Shown here: positions 10,429 through 20,900 of the stretch, one piece after another
How positions within the stretch are numbered: the first letter of the stretch is position 1
Layout: the number at the start of each line of letters is the position of its first letter
NCBI GenBank assembly: GCA_031761405.1
Contig: JASEVX010000003.1
Coordinates: 144,142,350 to 144,206,349, forward strand
From: Serripes groenlandicus
Taxonomy: Eukaryota > Mollusca > Bivalvia > Cardiida > Cardiidae
DNA length: 64,000 nt
Direction of reading: 5' to 3'
The notes under the pieces: generated by a model
Seen by the model: only the letters and a program-made list of their open reading frames with translations
Database searches by the model: none
Told to the model about the DNA's origin: nothing
Position numbers and translations under genes: made by a program

Positions 10429-11243
10429 TCAAAACGTCGAATGACCAAAACGTCGAATTGATAAACAAGAACAAAATGGGAGTCAAAACGTCGAAAAGGA
10501 AAATATATAGGAAAATGTATAGAATAATTATTATGCTGTTTTATCAAGTTTTACAGCACAATGTAATTAGATAATAATACAATTTAATAATATATGTTTA
10601 GTCATATACGGAACATTTATTTGTCCATAAGTCATAACGTTTTCAAAAATAAAGAATGACCAATAATGTAAAGTCAAATTTTTAACACCTCTTTTTTATT
10701 TATTATATATAAATTCAGTCTTTCATTGGTTGTTGAGAAAAACAAGAGAAGCGGTATTACTTAAAACCGATTTAAGTAATCACAACTGCTTAATTAAATT
10801 TTAACACCTCTTTTTTATTGACTGTTAATATTTGAAGTGTGGTTCATTGTCAATTAAACATGAAATAATGTATTTTTTCAACTAAATGCACAATTAATCT
10901 TTTCTCGTTTATTTCAAATTATTTATTATATATAAATTCAGTCTCGAATTACATCAAAATTGAGGTCTTATCAACAAAAAAAAGAGGCCACCTTTAGCAT
11001 ACCATTTGAAGAAGGATATTAATCCTTTCCCTCATATAGATGCTTTCGGACGCCTCTGCAGTAGACGGCTTTTTGAAAACATAGTGACAAAAGAAGAAAT
11101 TGCACAAAAATGTAATTTCTCCTTTGCCACAATGTTTTCGACGTTTTTTAATATATATGGCCTCTATATTTTCCTTTTCGACGTTTTGACTCCCATTTTG
11201 TTCTTGTTTATCAATTCGACGTTTTGGTCATTCGACGTTTTGA
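10429..11243. repeat. Perfect 79-bp inverted repeat pair (10429-10507 / 11165-11243)
   Basis: The arms are exact reverse complements by eye and contain the repeated words CAAAACGTCGAAT. The 657-bp spacer is AT-rich, with repeated AACACCTCTTTTTTATT and ATATATAAATTCAGTC words. The left half of a TTAA MITE lies just inside the right arm. The lack of divergence suggests recent movement or gene conversion. Confidence 0.85.
11021..11150 (+). mobile_element. TTAA MITE, left half only
   Basis: TAATCCTTTCCCTCATATAG ... CTCTGCAGTAGACGGC ... GCCACAATGTTTTC, then broken where the inverted-repeat arm begins. Confidence 0.8.
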
Positions 11244-11254
11244 CCGTCACCCCA

Positions 11255-11530
11255 AAACAGCCGATGTTGGTTTGGTTACGAAAGAACTGTTATATTTTCG
11301 GTTACGAAACAGCCGATACATTTTCGGTTACGAAACAGCCAATATATTTTCGGGTACGAAACAGCCGATTTTATTTCGGGTACGAAACAACAAATTTATT
11401 TTCGGGTACTAAAACAGGAAATTAATTTGCGGGTACAAAACAGTAACACTCGAACGTTTTCTGGGTACAAAACGGTTCGGTTACGAAGCAGCCAATTTTT
11501 TTCGGTTACTAATCGGACAGGTTACGAAAC
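11255..11530 (+). repeat. Degenerate tandem array of about 24-28 bp units
   Basis: About nine units of the form TTTTCGGGTACGAAACAGCC with variants GGTTACGAAACAG. Related words (GGGTACAAAACAG) stand at the left edge of the inverted repeat near 10406, so array and arms look like parts of one element. Unequal units without spacers of constant length rule out CRISPR. Confidence 0.8.
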
Positions 11531-11866
11531 GACTCTACTTCATCTATTCTATTCTATTCTAATCTAAGCATCTACATCACCTGGATCATTTAAAGAAGTT
11601 TCACGGTTTCACGGTTTCACGTTGTTGACGTTCTGGAAAGTTCTAAAAAGGTTTGTTACACTCTTTTATCCATGGTTAAATCATAGCTCTTTGATGTTGA
11701 ATATAAATATATAATTGCACTTAAGTAGTAAAAAGATGATAAGACAACTGTCGTTCTTCAGATCTCAGTAAGTCAGTTCATACGACTTTGAAAGCAAAAC
11801 TCGACCAACATATTCAGGAATTAATATCCTCTAGGCTACTACATGGTTTCACTGACATTAAGCTGG

Positions 11867-12176
11867 TGTAACGTGCAGGGCTAAAGACGCAGAAGATCCC
11901 TTCAGCGAAAAGTATACTCAACCCTGAAGGGGTCCACTAGTCTTATATATCTAACCCTGAACTCCATCACTTCGAAACGGTGATGTAAATTTGCATATCA
12001 AATGCAACGTATACCGAACGTTTTCGTTATACAATACTTCCCACTCCGAGAAGACTCGTCCCGAGTCTTGGCCTGGGAAACCTGTGGGTAAGGCAACTCC
12101 GGTATGGCAGTTGTCTTCATCCCACCGCTGCCACCAAATGTAACGTGCCGGGATAAAGACGCAGAAGATCCCTTCA
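11867..12176 (-). mobile_element. TRIM retrotransposon, truncated copy
   Basis: One full LTR (11867-12033, 167-bp variant), the 104-bp interior with PBS (complement of TGGTGGCAGCGGTGGGAT near 12119-12136) and only the first 38 bp of the other LTR, broken at 12176. Confidence 0.88.
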
Positions 12177-13424
12177 CAGACATGTCATATCTCCTGATAT
12201 CGTCGGAAGCTTCCGATTTGAAGCCTCATCTTACGCGCTCCCGATCGGGTAACGAAATCTCCCGCCGAAAAAAAAATTCATAAATAAAAATTGAAATTTA
12301 CCTAAATTACTACAGATGCCCGTAAATCCCAAAGTTTTACAAAGCGATATCGACTTTTTGGGTAAAGGTTTAAGTCGTGTCGTTATTGTTGGTAACTACT
12401 GGTACACTACACAGTATAATGTGTACATTTATGACCCTTGGCTAATGTCAATTAGAGTTGAAAAGCTTGTTGATTTATACATGGCAATCAACCTCTAATT
12501 AGTGGATTATCACACTGGGATTAGTTTAATCAGTTTGGCAGTTGTTTTATTTAACAGACGATTTGGTGTTAATTTTCACGACTTGATGACAGACTGAAAA
12601 GATGAACACTTAAGAATCTATTTTAAGAGTATTACTAATGAATTCTTACGTTATAGTCGAGCTAATTCCTTTAATTGTTTCCGAGAAAATGTTATTAGAA
12701 TAAAACATAGCACACAAGCATTTTCGACTCCACAAGAAAGACTTTAAATAAACTGACAGTAGGAGTTTGAAATATGATTTTGACATTCATTGATTTTTAA
12801 GGTGGATTTTCATTTGACGTGGCTATTCTGCCCGGGATAATTAGGTCAAGTCAAATCATTGCATCATATATTATTTTAGCTGAGTAGGCTCCTGGATAGT
12901 GTGTAACCTCACGTGAATTCAGCCAGAAGTAAACAATGACAAAAGTTTTAACACTGGTTTTACGATATTTCTGTCATATTTCCGAAATTTAAATATACAA
13001 ATACATCTATCAAATGTCATAGAATCAGACAGGAAATATGTTTATAATGTCTCTGAATCGGGTAAAATGTTTTCAAATACTGATGCAGAACGAAGGTTCA
13101 GCATACTACGAATCAAAGTACTGAAAGTACTGGTATCAAATTATTTTGGAAAACGTAATTAATAATTGCAATTGACCAATTTTCATGTGCTGGTTTTTTT
13201 TATGACTAGTTCTTTACATATAAACATATTTGTGATATTATACTGAACTATTTTCATGAATAAAATTGAAGTAATAAATGATTATGAAATATTCTTTTCA
13301 GTTAGCAAAGTATTACTTCCTATAATACAAGTTATACCCTGCTTGATTTGTCCCTATTTTAGCATCAAATGAAAAGTATTGTGACCGGTCGCAGAAAATG
13401 TTGCCGCGAAAAAAGCACTCTTTG
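12177..13424. other. Intergenic, no gene recognised
   Basis: A CpG-containing patch (12190-12270, TACGCGCTCCCGATCGGGTA) follows the TRIM break. A 60-codon frame at 12316-12498 has no recognisable motif. The remainder is AT-rich. Confidence 0.4.
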
Positions 13425-13540
13425 AGTGACTGTCTACAAAAACTGTTCAAGCCATATTATTTTCGTTGACAAACAGGGCAGCACAGCGGCATCAGGAATG
13501 GTGCAAAATGACAACACTTTAATATATCTATAGGTGCTAC
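13425..13540 (+). mobile_element. Helentron-like family C fragment
   Basis: GTTCAAGCCATATTATTTTC and GGGCAGCACAGCGGCATCAG match the family C interior at 32250 and 62945. Confidence 0.6.
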
Positions 13541-13666
13541 CTATTTACGAAAAAACCGCAAGATAATTATAAGCAAAAATTAAAGAGCATACTTTGGCCA
13601 TAAAAAATGATTTATAAGAAATTGACTAGACAATAATAATGTTAATGTCATGTTTCTTGCATTATC

Positions 13667-13896
13667 GGAATCCGCTGTGGTTGAGTGGTTAGCGTCGGGG
13701 ATTTCGAAACCGGGTGTCCCGGGTTCGATCCCCAGTCGCGGCACTACGGTCATGGTGGAGTGCCCTTGGGCAAGGCACATTTTCTAGCCTAGTACTGGTT
13801 TGTTTACCCAGGGATCATGAATAATTAAAATTAATTGCGCGCTAAATGACCTTAGCTGTCGATGCGCCATAAAACAATATACATTCATTCATTCAT
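13667..13896 (+). repeat. tRNA-derived SINE with perfect 12-bp target duplication
   Basis: Pol III A box TGGTTGAGTGG (13678-13688) and B box GGTTCGATCCC (13722-13732) in a tRNA-like head. A conserved body follows with CCCTTGGGCAAGGCACATTT and CTAGTACTGGTTTGTTTACC, then a (CATT)n tail. Flanked by TCTTGCATTATC at 13655-13666 and 13897-13908, the signature of LINE-mediated retroposition. A diverged relative is at 22668-22835. Confidence 0.93.
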
Positions 13897-14149
13897 TCTT
13901 GCATTATCAAAACATATTTGGAATTCGTATTGCTGTTGTCTATTATTTGAACAGAAAGACTTTCAGAAAATCAAGGAATACATTTATAATGAACGAGGTT
14001 AAAACATGAGGGCCAAGATGATCCTTAATCGATCACCTGCATTATGGTAAAGAAGCAACTAGATCAGCGCCTTTTCTGATGCCACCTTGCGACTGCCTTT
14101 TTCAACCAGTCAATATGACTGGAACAAATTATGTAAGGGTTCACATTTC

Positions 14150-14275
14150 TGCTAAACCCTTTCCCTATTAGAGACGGTTTCTGGGGCCTATGCAACAGAC
14201 CATTTAGGAAAAGATTGTCGCCACAAGAACAGTTGCTCCTTATGAGAAAGTTATCCTTTTGCCACAATGTTTGAT
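14150..14275 (+). mobile_element. TTAA MITE fragment, diverged
   Basis: TAAACCCTTTCCCTATTAG ... TCGCCACAAGAACAGTTGCT ... CCTTTTGCCACAATGTTT. The right half is missing. Confidence 0.6.
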
Positions 14276-14585
14276 AAATAATTATACTTTGAATGAGTGA
14301 GTCAATAGTTCATGTATAGGAATTTGGGGTCTTTCATGTTGATACCACTTTTTTGCGGGAAACGACATCGCTCCATTGACGTTACGCCAAGATGAAGTGT
14401 AACGGAAATGACGTCATGTCCTTCTTTGGCTACGATAGTCAAAATTTAGTTTCGGGCGTAGAAGGCTAATGCTGTCGTTTTTTTGACGAACAGGAAAACA
14501 TATTTCTTACAGATTTCCATTTATTTTTAACTTTTCGTACAAATGTTAATTACCACATAACACAGCACTTTAATGATCTTAAATA

Positions 14586-14735
14586 TGATTAAAAAGACGA
14601 CAATAATTTTCAATCCGTGTTTTTCTGCTCATTTTATACATACCCACAAAAACGATTTTATAAAAAATGATTAAAAAGCCGACAATAATTTTCAATCTGT
14701 GTTTTATGTCTGCTTTTTATACATATCAAAAATGG
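14586..14735 (+). repeat. Local tandem duplication, period about 81 bp
   Basis: ATGATTAAAAAGACGACAAT and TTTTCAATCCGTGTTTT recur about 81 bp later with few changes. Confidence 0.6.
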
Positions 14736-14927
14736 CGGCCCCCATGGATTTTTCCAGTTTCATTTCAGAAAGCTTCATGGGTTATTGGAAAAAAAAAAAA
14801 AAAAAAAAATCTCACACCTGTTACCTATAAGCGAAAAAACCCATTTATTGGCTTTTTTCGTATAATTCCATTCTTATTAAAGTTCTTGTTAGATTTCAAG
14901 ATACACAATTGGCTTTTACCTATTTCT

Positions 14928-15157
14928 TTAACCCTTTCCCTCATATAGACGCTTTCTGACGCCTCTGCAGCAGACAGCTTTTTGAAAACATAGTGACAAA
15001 AGAAGAAATTGCACAAAACGTGCAATTTCTCCTTTTGCCACAATGTTTTCCACTTTTTGTCATAGGTTATCCATTCAGTTATGGAGATTTTCTATGTTTT
15101 GACAAAATACGTTCAAAGTTGTCTGCTGCAGAATTGTCGTATGAGGGAAAGGGTTAA
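14928..15157 (+). mobile_element. TTAA MITE, canonical full-length copy with verified empty site
   Basis: 230 bp from TTAACCCTTTCCCTCATA to TATGAGGGAAAGGGTTAA. Order: left TIR, GACGCCTCTGCAGCAGACGG, hairpin AAGAAATTGCACAAAACG/TGCAATTTCTCCTT, then the right arm TTCAAAGTTGTCTGCTGCAG. The homologous place in another family C copy (near 32330) reads TTTCTTTAACTGAGTG with a single TTAA. This shows insertion at TTAA with TTAA duplication, as in the piggyBac group. Confidence 0.93.
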
Positions 15158-15254
15158 CTTACTGTCCACTCCTTACAGTTTCATTTGAACTCCTGATAAC
15201 ATTTTCACAGATATTTGCAGTTAAATATTTGCTTCTAATTTACGCTAAAAAAAA

Positions 15255-15680
15255 TATGTGTGGTTCAGGTAACCCTACCTTCCCTATTTTTTGGGGCCGA
15301 CCCTAGAACTTTTTATCGATTTTGGGAACTAAAATAATTGAGTACGAAACTGAAACGCTTGGAAAGCGTTTATCGATCGTAATAAAACAAACATGGCGGC
15401 GGCCACAGTGTTTGCCGTGACGGTAGAAAACGCGTCCATGGCCCTTCAAAACGAATTATGAAGGCAGTCATCAACTCATCTACCGTCTGGAAAGTTTTTG
15501 CAAAAATTATTGCATATATTGATGAGATGTCATGAATGTGCATATAGCCAGATTTGTAACCACTTGCGTCTGTAACAACTTGCAACAGACAACTTGCTTC
15601 TGAAGAGGAAAAAAAAAAAAAAAAAAAAAGCCTACCTACCTACCCTTTTTCTTTGACCAATGTTACCTGAACCACACATA
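15255..15680. mobile_element. Inverted-repeat element with TATGTGTGGTTCAGG ends
   Basis: Termini TATGTGTGGTTCAGGTAAC and its reverse complement. The left subterminal CCGACCCTAGAACTTTT and the right CCTACCTACCTACCC resemble the larger element at 49749-51557. It contains an A-run (about 15608-15629) and a 22-codon frame at 15392 (MAAATVFAVTVENAS). It interrupts the family C copy. Confidence 0.75.
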
Positions 15681-15749
15681 TTTATTTTTTTAGCCTTACT
15701 ATCATTCAGGTGATCAATTTAGGGCCATCTTGGCCCTCTTGTTTGTAGT

Positions 15750-16850
15750 GCACACTCCAACAGATGACATGTCAGATATGATCAGGAAACTGTGATATCA
15801 ATCTTTTAGCGAAAGAACTAGGGTAGCTGCCGTAGCATCATCATCATGCCAGCAAGTTTTTAAACAGTTTAAAATATTCATGTACATTATGTACACAGGG
15901 CCCCTCTGTCATTCACCATTTTTGCCAAATGCGAAAATTTAAAAAAAAAGTGGCGAAAGCCTTTCATGGTCTCGGGGTTTGGTGTTAAGGGGAAAACAAT
16001 GTTTCACAATGTTTGAGGCTGGTTCCTCTATGGTTTTCGCCAAAGTTTTCTTTAATCTGGGTACCTGTCTGGCTTGCAGTTTATTGCACTTCAATGCAAA
16101 TACACATGGTGTCATTTTTTTTGTCAGTGGGTAATCCGATAATTGAAGCTTGGCGTATCGATTAGTATGAATTAAGACCTACAGTTAAACCGTTTAATTA
16201 GTTAACATTAATTTCACATCTAAATTAGCAAATAAAAAAAATTGAGTTTGTCATCCTCGTTCTGAACCCCGATATATGGGAATATGCTTTAACATGAGAG
16301 CCCCATAACACGTACTCTGATGCACAAGTCTTAAATAGTATGGTTACAATTTTCTTACTACATGTATTATAAACTTGATCTTGGACGTCGTTTGTAATGA
16401 AACTTGATAATTAATGCCTGACTTTAATCTACCTGTTCCCCTTTCATATTCTTAAAAGGTATAAAACTTTATCTTGATGAGTCTTGGACCGGATTATACC
16501 GTTGTTTATGACCTGTCATTGTAATTCAACTTCCTTTTGATCTTCACCGAAATTTCTTGCCTTTAAAATTGTTTACTAATTTAATTACAGAATTATATCT
16601 TATCTGTTAACGTCTTTTTAAGTCGAACTTAAACTATCACTTGACTTATCAGACATCGAAACATTTATCTATAGGTTTCCTATGTTCATGATCATCAGCA
16701 TTAAAATAAACAACATTGTCAGTGTCTAGAACGTAATGAATCTTTATACATCAAAAAAGAGTAACACACTTCTCAATTGACTGCTTAAGGGCGAAAATAG
16801 TGATGTCAGGAACTAAGGTAGATCACGAAATTAGAAGGCCTTACGATTTT
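15750..16850. other. Intergenic, nothing recognised
   Basis: AT-rich sequence upstream of ZPR1. I see no coding motif and no repeat shared with the rest of the window. Confidence 0.5.
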
Positions 16851-16896
16851 AAAAGACGTCTGCTGAAGACTTGTTGTATGTGGGAAAGGGTTAATT
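16850..16896. mobile_element. TTAA MITE right end
   Basis: AGACGTCTGCTGAAGACTTG and TATGTGGGAAAGGGTTAA remain. Confidence 0.7.
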
Positions 16897-16919
16897 AACA
16901 TGTCTAGTAAATAGACTTA

Positions 16920-17360
16920 TTATACCCCGAAATACATAGTATATGGGGGCTATATAGGAGTCACGCTTGACGGTCGGTCCGTTGGTCTGGACATTTCTTG
17001 TGAACACTATTTCTCAGCAACCCTTGGTCAGAATTCAATATAACTTCACAAGAATGATTGATACCAAGCCTAGTTGTGCATATTGTCGGCGTGTTGGCGT
17101 GTTGCACTGGAATTATTTTTAAATGAGTTATGGCCCCTCGAATTTCTCATACATAGTTGGTCTATAGACATTTCTTGTGAACACTATTTCTCAGCAACCA
17201 TTGGTCAGAATTCAATATAACTTCACAAGAATGATTGATACCAAGCCTAGTTGTGTATATTGTCGGCGTGTTGCACTCATTGGCCCTTTGAATTTCTCAT
17301 ACATATGTATAGTGTCAGGCACCAGCTGGGGGTATTCATCACCTTCAGGGATATTTCTAG
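16920..17360 (+). mobile_element. Helentron-like family G with two core units
   Basis: Starts TATACCCCGAAATACATAG and has GGTCGGTCCGTTGGTC. Two units of about 170 bp share GACATTTCTTGTGAACACTA and CAGAATTCAATATAACTTC. Ends GGGGGTATTCATCACC ... GATATTTCTAG|TTA. The ends ATACCCC/GGGGGTAT are inverted. The final CTAG fits the Helitron CTRR rule. Confidence 0.75.
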
Positions 17361-17500
17361 TTACATTTTTCTTCATAAAAATACCATGAACATGCTTGCC
17401 AACTTTTTCTGAAAGCTAAGAGAGGAGGTTTGGGTTTGGAGTGGGACATTTTCAATGAAATGAATTTGGGTGGAATTTTTCCAAACGAAGTTTCTAGTAT

Positions 17501-17730
17501 TTAACCCTTTCCCTCATACGACAATTCTGCAGCAGACGACTTTGAACATATTTTGTAAACAAAATAGAAAATCTTTATAATTGAATGGATAACCTATGAC
17601 CAAAAGTGGAAAACATTGTGGCTAAAGGAGAAATTGCTTGTTTTGAGCAATTTCTTCTTTTGTCACTATGTTTTAAAAAGCTGTCTGCTGCAGAGGCGTC
17701 AGAAAGCGTCTATATGAGGGAAAGTGTTAA
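17501..17730 (-). mobile_element. TTAA MITE, full-length, 137 bp upstream of the ZPR1 start codon
   Basis: 230 bp, TTAACCCTTTCCCTCATACG ... GGGAAAGTGTTAA, in reverse orientation (hairpin near the right end). It lies where the ZPR1 promoter or 5' UTR should be. Confidence 0.9.
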
Positions 17731-17867
17731 AAATATTTGAATAGCATAAGATGATAAAGATGCAGTCAAAAATATATGTTCATCTTTTGATTATTTACAA
17801 GTTTAGATTCGAGAGTTTGAGATCAACTTTGGCTGAATATTGATTGGTAAAAATAGGAAAAATCAAA

Positions 17868-17972
17868 ATGTCGGTTGATGACAAGCAGGGACTGTTTCGA
17901 GACATAAACGCAGACGATCATGAACCAGAGATTACAGAGATTGAAAGCTACTGTATGAATTGTGAAGAGCAG
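17868..17972 (+). CDS. ZPR1: ZPR1 exon 1 (codons 1-35)
   Basis: Starts at ATG 17868 and ends CEEQ before donor GTAGTA, phase 0. It carries the first zinc-finger pair C29-x2-C32 in [19 protein letters not shown] terminus begins about 10 bp after the donor. Confidence 0.93.
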
Positions 17973-20900
17973 GTAGTACAATTTAACCCTTTCCCACATA
18001 CAGGTGCTTTTTCAGGGTTCATCCTGGACATATTTTTAGCTCACCAGAGCACAAAGTGCTCAAGGTGAGTTTTTGTGATCACCTTTTGTCCGTCGTCAGT
18101 CGTTCGTCGTCAACATTTGCTTGTTAACACTCTAGAGGCAATATTTTGCATCCAATCTTCATGAAAGTTTATCAGAACATATATCTCCATTAAATCTATG
18201 CCAAGTTCGAAACTGGGTCATGTCGGGTCAATAATTAGGTCACTAGGCCCAATTTAATGAAAATCTTGTTAACACTCTGGAAATCACATTTTTGGCTAGA
18301 GTATGTTGAAAGCATGTTTGTCTTAGTGATATCTAAGCCAAGTTCGAATATAGGTCATGTCGGGTCAAAAACTAGGTCACAAGGCCAAGATGAATGAAAA
18401 TCTTGTTAACACTATGGAAGCCGCATCTTTGGCTTGAGCATGTTGAAACTTTGTCAGAAAATTTATCTTAGTGATATCTAGGTCTAGTTCGAATATAGGT
18501 CATTTTGGGTAAAAAACTAGGTCACTAGGCCAAATTGAAGGAAAATCTTGTTAACACTCTGGAAGCCATATTTTAAACTTGAGCATGTTGAAACTTTGTC
18601 AGAAAGTTTGTCTTGATGATCATGATATCTAGGCCAAGTTCGAAACTGGGTCATGTCGGGTCAAAAAGTAGGTCACTAGGCCAAATTTAATGAAAATATT
18701 GTTAACACTCTGGAAGCCGCATTTTTGGCTGGAGTATGTTGAAACTTTGTCAGAATGTCTGTCTTGATGATATCTAGGCCAAGTTCCAAACTGGGTCATG
18801 TCGGGTCAAAAACTAGGTCACTAGGTGAAATTTAATGAAAATCTTGTTAACACTCTGGAAGCCACATTTTTGGCTTGAGCATGTTGAAACTTTGTCAGAA
18901 TATTTGTCTAAGTGAGATCTAGGCCAAGTTTGAATATGGGTCATGTCAGGTCAAAAACTAGGTCACTAGGCCAAAGTGAAGGAAAATCTTGTCAACACTC
19001 TGGAAGCCGCATTTTAAACTTGAGCATCTTGAAACTTTATCAAAAAGTTTGTCCTGATGATAACTAGGCCAAGTTCGAATATGGGTCATGTCCTGTCAAA
19101 AACTAGGTCACTAGGCCAACTTTAAGGGAAATCTTGTTAACACTCTGGAAGCCACATGTTTGGCTTGAGCATGTTGAAACTGTCAGAATGTTTGTCTTAG
19201 TGATATCTAGGCCAAGTTCAAATATAGGTCAGGTCAACAATTAATATATATAATTAATAGTGCTATCAGCCCTTTCTCACAATAATACAGACTTTTAAAA
19301 GAATTTATTTCAAAGTAAAAATTGCTCTTACAGTGCAATTTCTCCTTTTGCCACATTATTTCAACAGAATACAAGTAAGAGGATTTAAATTTAATATCAA
19401 GAGATTTTTCCATATTATTTACATCAAAAGATGTTTTTAATCTATAAAGTTGACTGCTTCAACCTTGCATGATTATTAATAAATTCAGTGCACAAATCTG
19501 TTCAGAGAGGATAAGATTTACGCAAGTATTATTCAATTTAAACTTACAAAAATATTAGATTGTTTTGTTAGGTCAATCTATGTCAAAATACTGCATTCGG
19601 AAATTCCAAAATGTCCTATAAATAGCTCGCCAGACTGGTTAACGTTTATTTTTTTGCTCACCTGTACACGAAGTGCAAGGTGAGCTATTGTGATCCCATT
19701 TTGTCCGACGTTCGTCTGGGGTGTTTTCAACAACTGCCTTGTTAACACTCTACAGGCTACATTTTGCATCCGATCTTCATGTTGAAACTTCATCAGAATG
19801 TTTGTCTTGATGATATGTAAGTTAAGTTCGAACATGGGTCATGTTGGGTTAAAAAGTAGGTCTCTAGGTCAAATTGAAGGAAAATCTTGTTAACACTCTA
19901 GAGGCCACAATTTTTGCTTCAGCAGTTTGAAATGTTGTCAGAATGTTTATCTTAAAAATATCTAGGTCAAGTTCGAATATGGATCATATTGGGTCAGAAA
20001 CTAGGTCACTAGGCCAAATTGAAGGGAAATCTTGTTAACACTGAAGAAGATGCATGTTTTGCTACAGCAGCTTGAAATTTGGTAAAAAACTAGTTCACCA
20101 GGCCAAATTGAAGGAAAATCTTGTTAACACTCTTGAGGCCGCATTTTTTGCTTCAGCTATAGTGAAAACTTAAAAAATCTTCTCCTCCGAAAGTTTCAGG
20201 CTGATTTTCAAATAATTTTGTAGAAATGTTCCTTAGGTGATCCTCTATCAGATTCCTTCAAGCCATGTTGATTGGTCAAAATCATGGCTGCAAGGGGGCG
20301 GGGCTGTTTTGCCTTATATGGCTATAGTGGAAACTTTAAAAATCTTCCCCTCCGAAAGTATCTGGCAGATTTTCAAATAATTTTGTAAAAATGTACCTCG
20401 GCTGACCCTCTTATCAGATTCTTTCAAGCCAATCTTTCACAACCATCACATCTATGTAGACAGTCAAGATAACTCTTGCAAATTATGTTTTGCGTGCAAC
20501 TACATTAAGAGTCTTTATCTCAATAACTACTTGATGCATTGCATTGAATCTTTATACAGCCCTCCCATCTATCACATCTATGTAAATACTCAAGTTTGAT
20601 AACTCTATCCTGCATATAATGAAAATTATGGCCCTTTCTTATTTGACATAGAAATTCTGGTTAAAGTTTTGCATGAAACTACATTCGAGTCCATTACTCA
20701 ATAACTAGTAAGCTGTGGAATAGTCGAGCGCGCTGTCTTATGGACAGCTCTTGTTCATTTATAGATTTTTTTCCATATTTTTGCCTAGATACATGTGTAC
20801 TTTCAAAGTCGTCTGCTGCAGGTTTGTTGTATGTGGGAAAGGGTTAATATCTTGGAAGTATTTGTGAATCCTACTGATTAAATCCTTTCCCTGATACAGA

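Larger units (their letters stand above)
14855..15745 (+). mobile_element. Helentron-like family C 3' part, split by two later insertions
   Basis: Pieces 14855-14927, 15158-15254 and 15681-15745 align continuously with 63020-63217 (TTAAAGTTCTTGTTAGATTT ... GTCCACTCC ... CAGGTGATCAATTTAGG) and end with GGGCCATCTTGGCCC and TCTTG. They are separated by a TTAA MITE and by a palindromic-end element. Confidence 0.8.

Noticed and set aside
11255..11530. Regular short repeats that could suggest a CRISPR array
   Set aside because: Units degenerate and of unequal spacing in a eukaryotic, transposon-rich context. A tandem array.
12316..12498. 60-codon frame as a small gene
   Set aside because: No family motif, no splice or promoter context. 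Expected by chance at this size.
13667..13745. tRNA gene on the + strand
   Set aside because: Same reason: tRNA-like head of a SINE with a 12-bp target duplication. The cloverleaf arms do not pair well.
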